Source: JACZSB01 sp965372015 (GTDB lineage: Bacteria > Fidelibacterota > Marinisomatia > SCGC-AAA003-L08 > TS1B11). Taken from it: DNA of 20,057 nucleotides. Shown here piece after piece: positions 8,385 through 15,927 of the stretch (position 1 is the first letter of the stretch; every line of letters starts with the position of its first letter). The DNA lies in NCBI GenBank assembly GCA_965372015.1, contig CBDVAP010000043.1, positions 1 to 20,057 of the forward strand. Direction: 5' to 3'. A program made the translations under genes and the position numbers. The notes under the pieces are model-generated. The model ran no database searches. It saw only the letters and a list, made by a program, of their open reading frames with translations, and was not told the origin of the DNA.

Positions 8385-8414
8385 GCCCGATATTGCATAC
8401 ATCGGGTACTTTTT
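8385..8414 (+). terminator. Terminator-like hairpin facing against the flanking genes
   Basis: CCCGAT (8386-8391) pairs with ATCGGG (8401-8406), extended by a G-T pair, with a nine-base loop, and is followed on the plus strand by TACTTTTTA with five Ts at 8410-8414. That is the shape of an intrinsic terminator read rightward, yet both neighbouring genes (toroid protein and lptD) run leftward. Read leftward, the hairpin has no U-tract. It could be a hairpin in the 161-base spacer, or could stop antisense transcription. Confidence 0.3.
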
Positions 8415-8443
8415 ACTATTGGAATTCCTTGAGAGCATTATTT

Positions 8444-9604
8444 TCACGGGGCAATACCGTTTTCAAGTAGACTATCCCCGGGGAAATCGGCGGATGGACT
8501 GACGGTTATTTTGCTCTGAGTCCCTGTGAACCAGACCAAAGCATGGCTCATAGCCAGGAACCGTCCCGCCTGATTTGCTCTCCAATGACGGTCTGTATTC
8601 GAAGGATGGGTATTCAGGGCTCCAATGGCTCCCCGGATCGGCATATCGAAATCAACCATTCGCCGAGACCTGCGCGCCCCAATCAAGGCTATCAGCTCAA
8701 AGGTTGGAACCTTGATCAAGACCATCTCAGCCGAACCGGTACGGAAGTTCCCGTCCGGAAGTTGATTTTCCAGGAGATTATTCAGCGCTCCCGTCGTACC
8801 TTCCCAAATACGTCGTCGAAACGGATTGATATTCACCAGCGATTGCTCCAGCTCCAGTAGGGCCATCGTAATGATAGCATGTTCTCCGGCAGTCACCGGT
8901 GCCGGGTCGTTCCAGCTCCCATTTGGCAATTGATGCTGAAGAATAATCAAACTCTCCTTGATCGCCCAGTCAAGGAGCTGCTGGTCATTTGCGGTGTGAT
9001 AGTGTTCCATGATATGCAACAGGAGCAAGCCATGGTTGCGTGGTGAATCATCCTCGGGGCGAACCTTCTGCCACTCCAAAGCCTTTGAGGCCGCCAGCAG
9101 ATAGCGGGGATTGCCAAGTACTCTATATCCTCTACTTAAAGCAGCACCGGCCAAGGCGGTAGGAATCACGCTTTGCCGGGTAATTGTGCCCCGATTGGAG
9201 GTATACAAGGGCCAAGCGCCCTGGGGTGTTTGGCGCTCTAAAAGCCAATTGAGGCTCATCCTGCAGCGCGTAACCATGGCCGAATCGGATAGGTTATGTT
9301 CAATCAACAGTAAAAGGCCCAGCACGTAGTGGGCGACAACTCGTACCAGGGGATGATCCGCTTCATACGGCCTGGTGGGCCAGTCAAAAAAGCCCCTGCC
9401 CCAGCTGCCGTCACCATTATAAAAGGCCTCGCTATGGACGGCTGTCTGCTGCCAATAGCGGGCCATGGTCAGGGTGTCCAGGGGCGGGTGAAAGTCGGCC
9501 CTGAGCGTGATTGCATCGCGCCGCGCATAGTGCTCCTGGGCAGAAAGCACGACCGTCAACATCAATATACCCATAAAGCGTATCATCCCCGGGAAGTTAC
9601 ACAT
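8444..9604 (-). CDS. Secreted QW-repeat (squalene-cyclase/prenyltransferase-like alpha/alpha-toroid) protein
   Basis: 386 residues. The N-terminus (IRFMGILMLTVVLSAQE) looks like a Sec signal peptide, so the mature protein should be periplasmic or outside the cell; M7 (ATG at 9586) is an equally good start and gives a tighter signal. The body is a series of helical hairpins punctuated by QW-like turns: DGSW at 65-68, QTPQGAW at 125-131, QLPNGSW at 225-231 and QLPDGNF at 281-287, spaced about 55-100 residues apart, which is the hallmark of terpenoid-cyclase/prenyltransferase toroids and of related six-hairpin carbohydrate-active folds. The DxDD acid motif of squalene-hopene cyclases is not present, and neither is an obvious zinc site, so enzymatic terpene cyclisation is unlikely. 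It is the first gene of the leftward block that continues with lptD. Function unknown; a role in envelope glycan or lipid handling is only a guess from context. Confidence 0.8.
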   Translation of the reverse strand: MCNFPGMIRFMGILMLTVVLSAQEHYARRDAITLRADFHPPLDTLTMARYWQQTAVHSEAFYNGDGSWGRGFFDWPTRPYEADHPLVRVVAHYVLGLLLLIEHNLSDSAMVTRCRMSLNWLLERQTPQGAWPLYTSNRGTITRQSVIPTALAGAALSRGYRVLGNPRYLLAASKALEWQKVRPEDDSPRNHGLLLLHIMEHYHTANDQQLLDWAIKESLIILQHQLPNGSWNDPAPVTAGEHAIITMALLELEQSLVNINPFRRRIWEGTTGALNNLLENQLPDGNFRTGSAEMVLIKVPTFELIALIGARRSRRMVDFDMPIRGAIGALNTHPSNTDRHWRANQAGRFLAMSHALVWFTGTQSKITVSPSADFPGDSLLENGIAP

Positions 9605-9701
9605 CGACGCCCGGAATAAATAAGGCTAACACTCCCCGGGTGTCCTCAATAAGTAGCTTTTGCTTTCCCCGCCAGCTCCTACAAATTAGATTCCGCACCT
9701 G

Positions 9702-10454
9702 ATGAATCGCTCGCTGGGCCAATTTTCCCGCTTAATATTAATCTCCGTGATGCTCATTAACGGATGCGCCGGTACACGCGGCAGTCACCGTAAGGTGGCT
9801 GTTCATACCGGTTACGCCTATGCCTACCTGTCAAACAGGGCCGATAAATTCCGCGATAAGGATTTCAGGAAGGCCCGGAAAATTGATGCCCGGGCCCGGA
9901 AACATTATATCAAGGCCTTCCAGCACGGTCTAATGAAGTTAGAGCGGCGGTATCCCGGTTTCAACGATACCTTGGCTGCCAACCCCGGCCGGGCCATGGC
10001 CTGGACTGCGCGAGCGGATGTGCCACTGCTGTACTGGACCGGGGCGGCTCTGGGCGCGGCTATCGGCCTCTCAAAAGATCGGCCAGACATGCTGATCCGC
10101 TTGCCCCAGGTGGGCGCCATGGCCTTCAGGGTCACCGAGCTCTGGCCTGATTATAAAGGGGGAGCAGCTTTTCAGTTGTTGATGATCTATGAGGCCAGCA
10201 GGAGCGGTCTGCTAGGGGGATCCATTTCCCTGGCCAAGCACTATTATGAGCAAGCTTTACGTTTTTCGAAGAGCCGTAATGCCGGCTTGTTTGTAAGTTA
10301 TGCCGAATCTATTTGTGTCCAGGAGCAGAACCGGGCGGAGTTTGTTTCAATGCTCAACAAAGCGCTGGCAGTCAGGGACGGTGGTACGGAAAATCGGTTG
10401 GCGCGCAAACGGGCTCGTTGGCTGCTGGGAAGAGCCGACGATCTGTTTCTTTAA
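9702..10454 (+). CDS. TRAP transporter T-component lipoprotein (TatT family)
   Basis: Periplasmic lipoprotein partner of a TRAP transporter, 250 residues. A hydrophobic signal (LILISVMLINGC) ends in a lipobox with Cys22 as the likely lipidated residue. The core contains the family's characteristic segment: DVPLLYWTGAALGAAIGLSK at about 107-126, then DMLIRLPQVGAMAFRVTELW and GGAAFQLLMIYEASRSG, and a C-terminal helical hairpin (LAKHYYEQALRFSK). These are TPR-like helices. The family is known from Treponema pallidum TatT, a trimeric TPR protein that binds the TRAP substrate-binding protein. Here the binding-protein gene starts 78 bases downstream and the fused membrane subunit follows, so the assignment by family and by context agree. 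No good Shine-Dalgarno precedes ATG 9702. A TAGATT hexamer at 9687-9692 could be a -10 element placed only nine bases before the ATG, which would make a nearly leaderless message. Confidence 0.88.
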   Translation: MNRSLGQFSRLILISVMLINGCAGTRGSHRKVAVHTGYAYAYLSNRADKFRDKDFRKARKIDARARKHYIKAFQHGLMKLERRYPGFNDTLAANPGRAMAWTARADVPLLYWTGAALGAAIGLSKDRPDMLIRLPQVGAMAFRVTELWPDYKGGAAFQLLMIYEASRSGLLGGSISLAKHYYEQALRFSKSRNAGLFVSYAESICVQEQNRAEFVSMLNKALAVRDGGTENRLARKRARWLLGRADDLFL

Positions 10455-10531
10455 TACCTATGGTAATCCCACCGTTCAAGGTCCGCTGGTCTCGACTGCC
10501 ACAGACGTGCGGCAAAATCAAATCTAGAGCG

Positions 10532-11575
10532 ATGGATATGCAGACCATTAAAGCCAGGCATTTGCTTACAGCTACACTTTTGGCCTTGGTGGTTTCGTCA
10601 CTATTGACCGGCGCGAACAAGCCGGTAATTGTTAAAATGGCTTCTTTAGCACCCGAAGGCTCGCCTTGGCACGAGGTCCTACAGGAAATCGCCCAGGATT
10701 GGCGAGATCTATCGGGCGGAAACGTCCGTCTGAAAATTTATGCCGGCGGAGTGGTGGGCGATGAGAGTGATATGGTCCGCAAGCTGCGGATCGGTCAAAT
10801 CCAAGCCGCGGCTCTGACCGCAGAGGGGCTGAGCTATATCGACCGGGGCATATATGCTCTTTCAATCCCTTTGCTGGTGTCCAACTACCAGGAGTTGGAC
10901 TGGATTCGGGATCAGATGGAGCCGGAACTTAAATCTCGATTTGCAGACAAGGGTTTCAAGGTGTTGGCCTGGGCTGATGTCGGCTGGGTATATTGGTTTA
11001 CCCGCCACCCGGTCCGAACACCGGATGATCTGCGCCCGCAGCGCATATTCACCTGGGCCGGCGATGCAGAGTCGCCAAAATTGTGGAAAGCCGCCGGTTT
11101 TCAGCCGGTATCATTATCGGCCATGGATGTATTGCCCGGATTGGAGACCGGCCTGATCGACGCGGTCGATGCCTCTCCCATGACGGTAGCTTCGTTTCAA
11201 TGGTTCGGAACCGCGAAACACATGACAAATCTTCCCTGGGCCGTGCTCACGGGAGCCCTGATAATAAAACAAGATGTCTGGATGCAACTTCCGGCTGAAC
11301 TGCGCCCCCTTTTGGAAGACGCCGTGACGAAACGTACTTTGCGGATCAAGAGCGAGATCAGATATCTGGATGACAAGGCCGTGGAAGTCATGAAGGATCA
11401 CGGGCTACAGGTGATAGATATTACCCCAGCTGAGAAAGCCCTGTGGGAAGACCTGATCTCTCGTTTTGAGTACACATTACGGGGTACGCTGGTGGACTCC
11501 TTGATGTTCGATCGCGCCCTGGAATTAAAGCGAGCCTTGAGCAACCTTAATCAAGACCTGCCCACTCCAAACTAA
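10532..11575 (+). CDS. dctP: TRAP transporter substrate-binding protein, DctP/TatP type
   Basis: Periplasmic solute receptor of a TRAP transporter, 347 residues from ATG 10532 (a second ATG lies two codons later). The frame is open further upstream to 10313 but that part overlaps the tatT gene in another frame and reads as non-coding. A signal peptide (ARHLLTATLLALVVSSLLTGA) precedes the mature start VIVKMASLAPEGSPWHE, typical of DctP proteins. Further landmarks are GGVVGDESDMVRKLRIGQIQ at about 72-91, VRTPDDLRPQRIFTWAG at 161-177 and PGLETGLIDAVDASP at 202-216. At the position of the arginine that usually salt-bridges the substrate carboxylate (KxR in DDLKGxKxR), this protein has Phe173 (RIF), so the ligand may not be a simple organic acid. 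The last residues are 92 bases before the canonical GTG start of the DctQM gene. Confidence 0.92.
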   Translation: MDMQTIKARHLLTATLLALVVSSLLTGANKPVIVKMASLAPEGSPWHEVLQEIAQDWRDLSGGNVRLKIYAGGVVGDESDMVRKLRIGQIQAAALTAEGLSYIDRGIYALSIPLLVSNYQELDWIRDQMEPELKSRFADKGFKVLAWADVGWVYWFTRHPVRTPDDLRPQRIFTWAGDAESPKLWKAAGFQPVSLSAMDVLPGLETGLIDAVDASPMTVASFQWFGTAKHMTNLPWAVLTGALIIKQDVWMQLPAELRPLLEDAVTKRTLRIKSEIRYLDDKAVEVMKDHGLQVIDITPAEKALWEDLISRFEYTLRGTLVDSLMFDRALELKRALSNLNQDLPTPN

Positions 11576-11595
11576 CCGCGGACCGAGGCCTCACA

Positions 11596-13428
11596 ATTCG
11601 ACAATTAATACTGACCGGAATCACCCTCGCGCGAGAGAAAATCAGTCGGCTCGAGGATTGGGCAGCTGTGGCCATTTTGGCAGCCATGGCGATATTGCCT
11701 TGCGTGGAGGTTCTAGCGCGGGAAGTATTCCGCACCAGCATCACCGGATCAATAGTCACCGTTCAGCACCTCACACTTTGGATCAGCTTTGTGGGAGCCA
11801 TGTTGGCCTCGCGGGAAGGACGGCTGCTTACCCTAACCGGCGATACCGCCTGGCATTTGAAGAGATGGGGCCCATGGGCAAATCTGCCGGCGGATATTGT
11901 TTCCGTGGGTGTGGCGGTTACGCTCATGACGGCCAGCTATCGCTTGATGATGGTGGAGTATTCATTCCCCCGGCCAATCGTGGGTTCCATCCAAATCTGG
12001 ATGGCCCAACTGATTATGCCACTGGGGTTTGGCGTCATCGCCTGGCGCATCCTTTGGCGTAGCAATCCTGCCTGGACCTATCGTTTGGCGGTTATCGGCG
12101 GTATTTTGTTTTTGGCGGTCATCGGCACTGCGGCAGGCTTACAGGGCACGGGGGCCGTTTACCTTGGATTTCTCGGGTTGTTGCTCTCTGCGGTACTGGG
12201 GGCGCCGATCTTTGTGCTTTTAGGTGGCGCGGCGATTCTGCTATTCTGGAATGACTGGGGTGTGCTGGCAGCCATTCCCGTCGAGACCTACCGGATCGTA
12301 GTGCACCCCATGCTGCCGACAATCCCGCTGTTCACGCTGGCGGGCTATTTCCTGGCCGAAAGCGGCGCATCGCAACGATTAATAAGGTTTTTCCGTGCCT
12401 GGTTTGGTTGGATCCCGGGTGGAACTCCGGTAGTGACGGTACTGGTTTGTGCCTTTTTTACTTCGTTCACCGGCGGGTCCGGCGTTACCATTCTCGCACT
12501 GGGCGGATTGCTGTTCCCCATGTTGCTTCGCGAGAATTACTCCGGCCGTTTTTCAACCGGCCTGCTGACTGCCTCGGGCTCCTTAGGGCTGCTTTTTCCA
12601 CCTAGTTTGCCGGTCATTCTCTATGGCATTCGCTCCCAGACCCCCATAAATGAACTATTCATGGCCGGCATCCTGCCCGGATTTGTTCTGATCACACTGG
12701 TTGCTCTCTGGAGTGTTAGACAAGGCATTGTACAACATGTCCAGCGGCCACCGTTCAGCATAAAAGAAGCCTGGAAATCGTTTAATGCCGCCAAGTGGGA
12801 AGTAATCATACCGGGGATAATTTTAGTGGGAATATTCGGGGGATTTGTTACTATTGTGGAGGCCGCCGCCGTCACCGTCGTCTATACTTTTATAATTGAG
12901 GCTTTCATTTACAAGGATTTAAAGCTTAGTAAAGACGTTGTGCCCACCATAGTACAAGGCGCCACGCTGATTGGCGGCGTACTGATCATTATGGGGACTG
13001 CCATGGGGCTGACCAGCTACCTGGTAGACGCACAGGTTCCTTCGAGGGCCTTACATTGGGTACAGGCTCACATAGATTCAAAACTGGTTTTTCTCCTGGC
13101 CCTGAACGGCGCTTTACTACTGGTCGGCGCGCTGATGGATATTTTCTCGGCCATCATCGTGGTGGTACCCATAATTGTCCCCATGGGGCTGGCTTATGGG
13201 GTCGATCCGGCACACCTGGGTATCATATTTTTAGTTAACCTGGAGCTGGGCTATTTGACACCGCCGGTGGGTATGAATCTGTTCTTGAGCAGCTACCGTT
13301 TCCGAATGCCCCTACCCCATGTTTACCGTGCTGTGGTGCCCTACCTGATAATCCTTGCTATCGGTGTATTGATTATCACCTATATCCCGTGGATTACCCT
13401 GTTCATACCCTCATTAATGGGCTACTAG
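11596..13428 (+). CDS. dctM: Fused DctQ-DctM TRAP transporter membrane subunit (start uncertain)
   Basis: Inner-membrane part of the TRAP transporter, in which the small four-helix DctQ and the large twelve-helix DctM are one polypeptide. The first 150 or so residues are DctQ-like (ISRLEDWAAVAILAAMAILP, then WISFVGAMLASREGRLLTL); from about FLGLLLSAVLGAPIFVLLGG onward the sequence is DctM, with the conserved FTGGSGVTILALGGLLFPML and LELGYLTPPVGMNLFL segments. The only canonical start is GTG 11668 (586 residues), but this begins inside the first DctQ helix and removes SRLEDWAAV. The same frame is open upstream without a canonical start. An ATT at 11596 lies seven bases after a GAGG at 11585-11588 and would give 610 residues; I use it as the outer limit. 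A sequencing error or reinitiation after dctP is an alternative. It ends the tatT-dctP-dctQM operon. Confidence 0.85.
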   Translation: MRQLILTGITLAREKISRLEDWAAVAILAAMAILPCVEVLAREVFRTSITGSIVTVQHLTLWISFVGAMLASREGRLLTLTGDTAWHLKRWGPWANLPADIVSVGVAVTLMTASYRLMMVEYSFPRPIVGSIQIWMAQLIMPLGFGVIAWRILWRSNPAWTYRLAVIGGILFLAVIGTAAGLQGTGAVYLGFLGLLLSAVLGAPIFVLLGGAAILLFWNDWGVLAAIPVETYRIVVHPMLPTIPLFTLAGYFLAESGASQRLIRFFRAWFGWIPGGTPVVTVLVCAFFTSFTGGSGVTILALGGLLFPMLLRENYSGRFSTGLLTASGSLGLLFPPSLPVILYGIRSQTPINELFMAGILPGFVLITLVALWSVRQGIVQHVQRPPFSIKEAWKSFNAAKWEVIIPGIILVGIFGGFVTIVEAAAVTVVYTFIIEAFIYKDLKLSKDVVPTIVQGATLIGGVLIIMGTAMGLTSYLVDAQVPSRALHWVQAHIDSKLVFLLALNGALLLVGALMDIFSAIIVVVPIIVPMGLAYGVDPAHLGIIFLVNLELGYLTPPVGMNLFLSSYRFRMPLPHVYRAVVPYLIILAIGVLIITYIPWITLFIPSLMGY

Positions 13429-13434
13429 ATAGTA

Positions 13435-13474
13435 GAAACGTGCAATCGAAAGGCCGGCCGCAATTGGTCGTTTC
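13435..13474. terminator. Weak inverted repeat after the TRAP operon
   Basis: GAAACG (13435-13440) and CGTTTC (13469-13474) can pair across a 28-base centre that contains the self-complementary GGCCGGCC (13452-13459). It lies just after the DctQM stop (13428) and before the convergent 214-residue gene (stop at 13618). It lacks a clear U-tract, so it is a weak candidate terminator. Apart from this I see nothing in 13429-13617. Confidence 0.2.
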
Positions 13475-13617
13475 TGCGACATAGTGAGCAAATAGGAGTT
13501 AAGGGAACGGCCAATGCTAAGGGCTTCGGTGGACTGTTTGGTGGAAAGCTGAAGATAAGTGTCGCTGAAGACTCGTCGCGCAGAAGAATTTGAACGGGTG
13601 TTGCCCGGTACTAGCTT

Positions 13618-14262
13618 CTAAAGCGGCCCCAGGCCCAACAGGAAATCGTGCTCCATGGCCAGGAGGAGACCCTCCCGTTGGGCATGATTGGCGCTCCACC
13701 AGGGCTTCAAATCCATGAGATCCGCTACCACATAACGAGTGCTGTCACCAAAAAAAATGGCGTCCAATCGCAAAATTGTGGTGTATTCGGAGTGCGACTC
13801 GAGGAAGCGACACTTCGCTAACGTCTGCTTGTCCAGACTCTCGCTAATCACATCAACAATCGAGCTCGGATCCAATCCCAGCCGCGCCAAAGCCTTAAGC
13901 GAAGATTTCTTGCTGGTTTTACCGCTCTTGTCAACGGCTATACTTTTGCTCACCAATTGAATAGTACGTTCCAGCAGCTGTATGCGCATCTGGATGATCT
14001 GTTGCCTGTTTTCATTCTGGTATTTCGTTTCCCAGACATCCTGGCGAACTTCGTAAGTGATTAATGCTCCAGCCCCCACCGCGGCTGCAATTACCGCCGC
14101 TGCAATCAGTGTCAGGAACAACCGGTGCCCGGCAGCTGCTATCAGGGACCCTATTCGTGATGGAGGAGATTTTTCCTTCTCCGAACCGGTTTGTGTAGTT
14201 GCCGTTGGTTTTGTACTTTGTGCTTTTAAAACCTTTGGCTTCGGGCTTTGTGATTTCATCAT
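13618..14262 (-). CDS. Unrecognised single-pass membrane protein downstream of dnaA
   Basis: 214 residues, family not recognised. The first 38 residues are rich in Lys, Ser, Thr, Pro and Gln (KPKVLKAQSTKPTATTQ) and look disordered. Residues 47-69 (RLFLTLIAAAVIAAAVGAGALITY region) form one transmembrane helix, so positive residues before it favour a cytoplasmic N-terminus and a periplasmic remainder. Residues 73-110 look like an amphipathic or coiled-coil helix (QNENRQQIIQMRIQLLERTIQLV), followed by a Lys/Ser-rich linker and a mixed C-terminal domain with ILRLDAIFFGDSTRYVVADL and PWWSANHAQREGLLLAMEHD. The start is well supported: AGGGGG (14268-14273 on the minus strand) lies five bases before the first of two tandem ATGs, so ATG 14262 or 14259. 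It follows dnaA on the same strand with 188 bases between. There are no motifs that give a function. Confidence 0.75.
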   Translation of the reverse strand: MMKSQSPKPKVLKAQSTKPTATTQTGSEKEKSPPSRIGSLIAAAGHRLFLTLIAAAVIAAAVGAGALITYEVRQDVWETKYQNENRQQIIQMRIQLLERTIQLVSKSIAVDKSGKTSKKSSLKALARLGLDPSSIVDVISESLDKQTLAKCRFLESHSEYTTILRLDAIFFGDSTRYVVADLMDLKPWWSANHAQREGLLLAMEHDFLLGLGPL

Positions 14263-14425
14263 TTTATCCCCCTGTACTACGAAGATTATATTCCCTTAAC
14301 CCTATCAAACCGCGTTGCGGATAGAACCGGCTCCAGCGGATACTAAGCAAAATCTTTTCTAATAAAGTGTTACTCAAGCTACAAACTAGATACTGCGTTG
14401 CCGGAGTTTCAGTAGTTTAAGAATT

Positions 14426-14446
14426 GCAGCTTTCACTTGAAGCCGC
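14426..14446 (-). terminator. Small stem-loop just after dnaA
   Basis: On the minus strand GCGGCTT pairs with AAGCTGC (plus-strand 14440-14446 and 14426-14432), seven pairs with one G-U and a seven-base loop, four bases after the dnaA TGA. It is followed by a short AT-rich stretch without a real U-tract, so it may be a weak terminator or an mRNA 3' element. The rest of the 188-base spacer up to the next gene shows no repeat or DnaA box that I trust. Confidence 0.25.
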
Positions 14447-14450
14447 GCGA

Positions 14451-15800
14451 TCAGAAGATTGCGTTTGAGAGCTCTTTGCGCAAGAATTCCACTCGAGCCT
14501 GGAATGAGGAATCGGCGGCAATCCGGTCCTCTACCTTGTTGCAGGCATGAATCACAGTGGAATGATCACGTCCGGCAAAATGCAGCCCGATGCTGACTAG
14601 CGAGGCTTCGGTCAACTCGCGAGCCAGGTACATAGCCAGTTGCCTGGCACGAGCGACATCTTTGGTCCGCCCCTTGCCTGCCAGAGTAGTCTCCCGGAAA
14701 TTAAACTCGTGTGAAATTGTACGAATGATTTCATCAATTGAAACCCTTTTCACGGCTTTGCGGCCGAGAATTTCCATGACTACCGTGCGCGCCAACTCCA
14801 GGGTTATTTCTTGCTTGCGAAGGGAGCTATAGGCCAATAGCCGAATTAAGGCTCCTTCCAGATCGCGGACATTGGTTTTGATGCAGCGGGCAATATACTC
14901 TGTTATTTCGTAGGGAATATCGAGGTGGTCTGTTTCCGCCTTCCGCATCATTATGGCGATACGGGTCTCTAAATCAGGAGATTGGATATCGACGATCAAA
15001 CCCGATTGGAAGCGTGATATCAGGCGTTCTTCAAGGCCGAGAAGCTCACTCGGGGGCTTATCCATGGTCAGGATAATCTGCTTGCCCCGCAGGAATAGGT
15101 CGTTGAAGGTATGGAAGAATTGTTCCTGGGTCTGCTCCTTTTTCTGGAAAAACTGAATATCATCAACCAGTAATATATCCACACTGCGGAAATGATTAGA
15201 GAAGGTGGTGGTTTTGTTCTTCTGAATGGAGGTAATAAAGTCTAGTGTGAACTTTTCACTGGTGGTATAAATGATTCTGGTACCCGGCTGCTCAGCGAAC
15301 ATATGGTTACCCACCGCTTGAAGCAAATGGGTCTTACCCAGCCCTACCCCGCTGTAGATCACAAGCGGGTTGTAGGCGCTTTTCCGTAACGGATCACAGA
15401 TCGAAAGAGCGGCGGCCTTGGCAAACTGATTCCCGGCTCCCTCAATGAAGTTTTCAAAAGTATAACGCCTGTTAAGCTGGGTAGACTTGGAGAAGGTGTT
15501 CTCGGGCTTATTTTCCGACGGGAGCATGGCGGGAGCATTCGCATCGGAATCCTCCCCCAGGACCACACTGTATCGTACTTTAAGGTCGCGTCCGGAGGCT
15601 TGCTTCAGCGAGTCTAGAATGATTGGCCGGTAATGGGAATCCAACCATTCATAATAGAACTGGCTGGGCACTTGAAGGACTAAATCCGACTCACCTAAAC
15701 TGGCCACCTTCAAAGGTTCGAACCACGTCAGGAAGGTCTGACTGGGAACGCGGTTTCTAATTAATGATAGGCATTCCTGCCATACGCCAGCTGAGTTCAA
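14451..15800 (-). CDS. dnaA: Chromosomal replication initiator protein DnaA
   Basis: AAA+ ATPase that binds DnaA boxes, melts the origin and loads the replicative helicase, 449 residues, normal length. Domain I is at 1-80 (VWQECLSLIRNRVPSQTF; FYYEWLDSHY), a short linker at 81-108, then the AAA+ core beginning at RRYTFENFIEGAGNQFAKAA. Walker A is GVGLGKTH at 151-158, Walker B LLVDDIQFF at 210-218, and the sensor II region NVRDLEGALIR at 310-320. The C-terminal DNA-binding domain has GRTKDVARARQLAMYLAREL and the DnaA signature HFAGRDHSTVIHAC at 407-420. The start must be TTG at 15800: an in-frame TAA lies nine codons upstream and the conserved N-terminus VWQECL begins at residue 6. The Shine-Dalgarno is poor. 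DnaA boxes 54-73 bases upstream suggest autoregulation. The usual partner dnaN is not next to it. Confidence 0.98.
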   Translation of the reverse strand: MNSAGVWQECLSLIRNRVPSQTFLTWFEPLKVASLGESDLVLQVPSQFYYEWLDSHYRPIILDSLKQASGRDLKVRYSVVLGEDSDANAPAMLPSENKPENTFSKSTQLNRRYTFENFIEGAGNQFAKAAALSICDPLRKSAYNPLVIYSGVGLGKTHLLQAVGNHMFAEQPGTRIIYTTSEKFTLDFITSIQKNKTTTFSNHFRSVDILLVDDIQFFQKKEQTQEQFFHTFNDLFLRGKQIILTMDKPPSELLGLEERLISRFQSGLIVDIQSPDLETRIAIMMRKAETDHLDIPYEITEYIARCIKTNVRDLEGALIRLLAYSSLRKQEITLELARTVVMEILGRKAVKRVSIDEIIRTISHEFNFRETTLAGKGRTKDVARARQLAMYLARELTEASLVSIGLHFAGRDHSTVIHACNKVEDRIAADSSFQARVEFLRKELSNAIF

Positions 15801-15853
15801 GGGAAGCTCGATTCCAAGTTGTGGTTAGTAGGAAACGGAATTGACCCGGGGTG

Positions 15854-15862
15854 TTATCCACA
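15854..15862 (+). promoter_or_regulatory. DnaA box, perfect consensus
   Basis: TTATCCACA matches the consensus DnaA-binding 9-mer exactly. It lies 54 bases upstream of the dnaA start codon, probably in the leader of its mRNA or overlapping its promoter. Confidence 0.8.
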
Positions 15863-15864
15863 AG

Positions 15865-15873
15865 TTATTCACA
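15865..15873 (+). promoter_or_regulatory. DnaA box, TTATNCACA type
   Basis: TTATTCACA matches TTATNCACA and lies in the same orientation as the perfect box, 11 bases start to start, so both sites face nearly the same side of the helix and could bind DnaA side by side. Confidence 0.75.
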
Positions 15874-15899
15874 GTTACGATGCACACATTTAAAGTTGG

Positions 15900-15927
15900 A
15901 ATATGGCACAAATCGCAGTCAAGACAA
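15900..15927 (-). promoter_or_regulatory. Tentative dnaA promoter
   Basis: On the minus strand TTGTCT (15922-15927) and CATATT (15900-15905) are separated by 16 bases, each matching four of six sigma70-type consensus positions. Transcription from here would pass through the DnaA boxes before reaching dnaA, which fits autorepression. The match is weak and the sigma-factor preference of this organism is unknown. Confidence 0.25.

Noticed and set aside
10313..10531. Upstream extension of the dctP frame
   Set aside because: It overlaps the end of tatT in another frame and does not resemble a signal peptide; the real signal peptide starts after ATG 10532.
13500..13552. Very short ORF after AGGAG at about 13495 (starting MLRASVDCL)
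   Set aside because: Only 12 codons long with poor spacing to the ribosome-binding-like sequence; likely chance.
14268..14276. TTATCCCCC-like sequence near the 214-residue gene as a DnaA box
   Set aside because: It has two mismatches in the conserved CACA end and is explained as the gene's ribosome-binding site.
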